From Campylorhamphus procurvoides (lineage: Eukaryota > Chordata > Aves > Passeriformes > Dendrocolaptidae), in assembly GCA_013396655.1 (NCBI GenBank), contig WBMV01006675.1, positions 197,031 through 261,030 of the forward strand: 64,000 bases of DNA. The letters run 5' to 3'. A program made the position numbers and the translations under genes. Positions 61,601 through 64,000 of the stretch are shown piece by piece (the first letter of the stretch is position 1; every line of letters starts with the position of its first letter). The notes under the pieces were generated by a model that saw only the letters and a list, made by a program, of their open reading frames with translations, made no database searches and had not been told where the DNA came from.

Positions 61601-64000
61601 TGGTATACTGATGAGTATTACTGGAACTGCACTGTTTCCAAAATGTGTTGGTGAAAGTTAACTAAATGCTTACATTTGGAGTGAAGCCGTTGGTGAAAAC
61701 TTGTGACTCCTTGGAATGTGCTCCTTCATAAAATGGTTACTTCAGAATGTTTTTTCAACTACAGTCATTAAATGAGCCATTCTTATGAACCTGAGCTGTA
61801 TTAGAGGGCTTCTTGGATTCAGTATTGAGCATCATCGATTAAAAATTACCTTGGAGACACGTTCTATATCAATGTGTGTTTCCATCCTGCTAGCAGCTTC
61901 ATTCTGGTGTCTGTGTTAATAATTCCCTGAGGCAAATCTCTCAGGGCATGTTGTGCAAAACACAGCGCTTAAGATTCCTTTTCATTTCTGTATTTTGCAC
62001 ACCTTGTCTAAAATGAGATACACTGAGAACTCCTGGAAGAAATGGGAGAATTACCATTGCTTTTCCCTAAGGCTGAGATTAAAATATATCCCTTCATGTA
62101 GTCCCTTCCAAAGGCAGGAAGTAAGCCATTTTCCTCTGCTATCTGTGAAACCATTCCTGTGAGTATTTATTTAAATAAAATCTGTAATTCTGCTTTCTAT
62201 TTATGAGAATTTTAACTTTTCCCAAGGTATTTCAGAGATATCAGAGTTTTTTCTAGCTTAGTTGGCAGAACACAAAAACAATTTAACAATAGACCTGTTT
62301 CAGACAAGTAGTGTTTGTCTGTTACTCTGAAAATGCTTTTGTACTGACAATTTTGTAGATTAGTACATGGTAACTTCAGCAGGCTTTCTTTTTTGCTTAT
62401 AAATAAGTATAGACCTCAAGTTCCTAGCTAAAGCACCACCTGTATTCTAAAATAATCATACAAATTATTGGTGCCTTGTTTTTTTACATTTTTTTTCTCT
62501 CAATTATGTTTTTTTTTTTTAATTTGAGCCTTGGGAATAAAAATATTAAATTAATTTTCAAACACCTTTCTATGGAGATCCATATTCTGATACTTACTGT
62601 GTGAAACACCATTCTGCACAAGTTCAGTACATTCCATAAAGTGCCCTGTTTAACAAGTCTCAGAAAATCATCTCCCTTTCTCTGTACTATTCAACTTTAG
62701 CTATTAGATTAAACAAGGTGTGCTGAAAATGCTTAGAGATGGGTTGCTGGCTCTGTGTCCACAAGATGTCAGTGTGGATTCTTAAGTCACTTCTACTATT
62801 ACTCTCTGCCTTATACTGCTGAAAACAATCGTGACAAACTCGGGCAATCCCTCTGCAGACATTTCCTTTGAAGCTGAAAGGCTTATCCATCATGTAAAAA
62901 TCCCATTATTGACCTGAGTCTGATCTCTGCCGTTTAAAGGGATCAGGCTGGTGTTTCTAACCTTTCCTTGGAGGAGAAGTACTAGGTTTGGATGTGTCTA
63001 GTGAGCATAGAGACCAGTGAAACTGCTCTGACAGCTGACAGCAACAGGGCGGGTGGGTTTGAGCAGCAGAAGACATTGCTGAGTGCTGGGTACCCAATCT
63101 GGAGCAGAAACAAGGTGCTGATGGCATGGGGCTGTGTAAGCTACCTAAAATTGCTCAGAGACAAGGCTTGTTGGACTAAGATCATTGCATGTTAATGGAG
63201 CATAGTGATTTACTTATTTATTTATTCAACATTAAGTAATATTTCTGCATTGACTTGCATTGCTTTGTCTGGGTGCTAGCATGTATTTGGTTTTAACTGG
63301 TTATCTCAGCCCAGCTAAAGTTGATTAACCATAGGTGCTGCATATTCATCTCCTTCTGTTTAAAGCCTGTTAAGCTTGGTGATTTTAGCTCAGGTTGTTT
63401 ACTGTGTCTTGCTATTTATATATCCCTGTAGTGGGGGAAAAAGCCAGCAGAATTTGGTAAGCTTTCAATACCCAAATTACTGTTGCTTAAATCCCACTGA
63501 ATTTTGTCTGAGTTGCCAGCTTTTGCTGAGGAGAATTTGATTGACCTTAATACAACGGATATGTAGCACATAAGAGGCATTTAATCAAGTCCCACACACC
63601 ACTGCTTTGAAAGCCTGCTTGAAAACTCTGAACAGATCCTGATAAACATTTTATTAGAATGTATTTTTAATCAAAATAGTTTACTTCATGTAGCTAGATA
63701 TAGGAGCTATTTACAATTTATTTTTTCTTTAAATAAATGAACTTAAGTGAACTGTAGTTAGTAGACTACTTTATAAATAATATTCTCTAAGTGAGACTTA
63801 AAGAGAAACAATGGCTTTGAACCAAAATTATGATACAGCTACAGAAAGCATTTTCTAGCAGTATGCATAAAAAGAATGTGAGTGATGTGCCTTGTATAGC
63901 AGAACCTGGTTTTACTTCCAATATGTCTCTCAGCATAAGGCAAACAGCAGGGAATCCACATCTATCAAAGCCAAAGCTGAGTTTTCTAGGCAATTAAAAA
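58631..64000. other. Unique AT-rich non-coding DNA to the window end
   Basis: No gene or repeat family is recognised. A short TTTGGTCACAG tandem duplication lies at 58930-58961, a TTTGCCACC tandem pair near 59038-59056, a T-rich patch at 62480-62521 and a TTTA repeat at about 63210-63226. A GC-richer segment at about 62930-63190 includes a 67-codon frame (62992-63195) without recognisable motifs. Confidence 0.57.
58929..58961 (+). repeat. Tandem ~16-bp duplication
   Basis: GCCTTTGGTCACAGATA is followed by GGCTTTTGGTCACAGG. Two units with small differences. Confidence 0.8.

Noticed and set aside
1..64000. CRISPR array, tRNA genes, rRNA, bacterial operons or mobile-element defence systems
   Set aside because: No regular direct repeats with unique spacers, no tRNA box pairs, and the genome is clearly a vertebrate one with stop-rich non-coding DNA.

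Overview
This window looks like non-coding DNA from a bird nuclear genome, probably a passerine (songbird). The evidence is indirect. The only recognisable interspersed repeats are chicken-repeat-1 (CR1) LINE fragments with typical avian 3' tails (ATTCTGTGA-like octamers), plus one long terminal repeat of a type I recognise as common in bird genomes. No mammalian SINE or L1 sequence was seen. Transposable elements cover only about 9 percent of the window, which fits a bird. The background is AT-rich, poor in CpG, and crowded with stop codons in all frames.

I found no protein-coding gene, tRNA, rRNA, CRISPR array or bacterial-type operon that I can support. Open frames are short. The longest ones fall inside repeats, low-complexity tracts or the assembly gap. 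The window therefore reads as intergenic DNA or the inside of a very large intron. One 53-base segment at 12348-12400 has good splice-site sequences on both sides and one open frame ending in a stop just before the donor. It is the best candidate for a real exon but is unproven.

Layout: unique AT-rich DNA (1-3439); a head-on inverted pair of CR1 copies (3440-4243 plus strand, 4614-5296 minus strand); unique DNA with a tandem 16-mer, an A/C tract and a long G/T tract (5297-11034); the exon candidate and a possibly conserved block (12348-12800); a pyrimidine tract broken by a 19-base N gap (13141-13236); two old CR1 relics (14010-14125, 15000-15290); unique DNA; a 1.5-kb CR1 with a younger CR1 tail inserted in it (20105-21585, inner copy 20391-20600); unique DNA; a solo LTR on the minus strand (25657-26768); about 24 kb of unique DNA with simple repeats and one strong G-quadruplex motif (33805-33824); a 1.3-kb decayed CR1 carrying reverse transcriptase relics (50925-52221); then unique AT-rich DNA to the end with one more G/T tract (58541-58630).

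No genes here work together in a visible way. What the sequence records is retrotransposon history: CR1 insertions of several ages, one nested, and one ERV reduced to a solo LTR. I did not find evidence for a previously undescribed biological system. The items worth checking are the candidate exon, the recurrent strand-asymmetric G/T tracts and the quadruplex motif.
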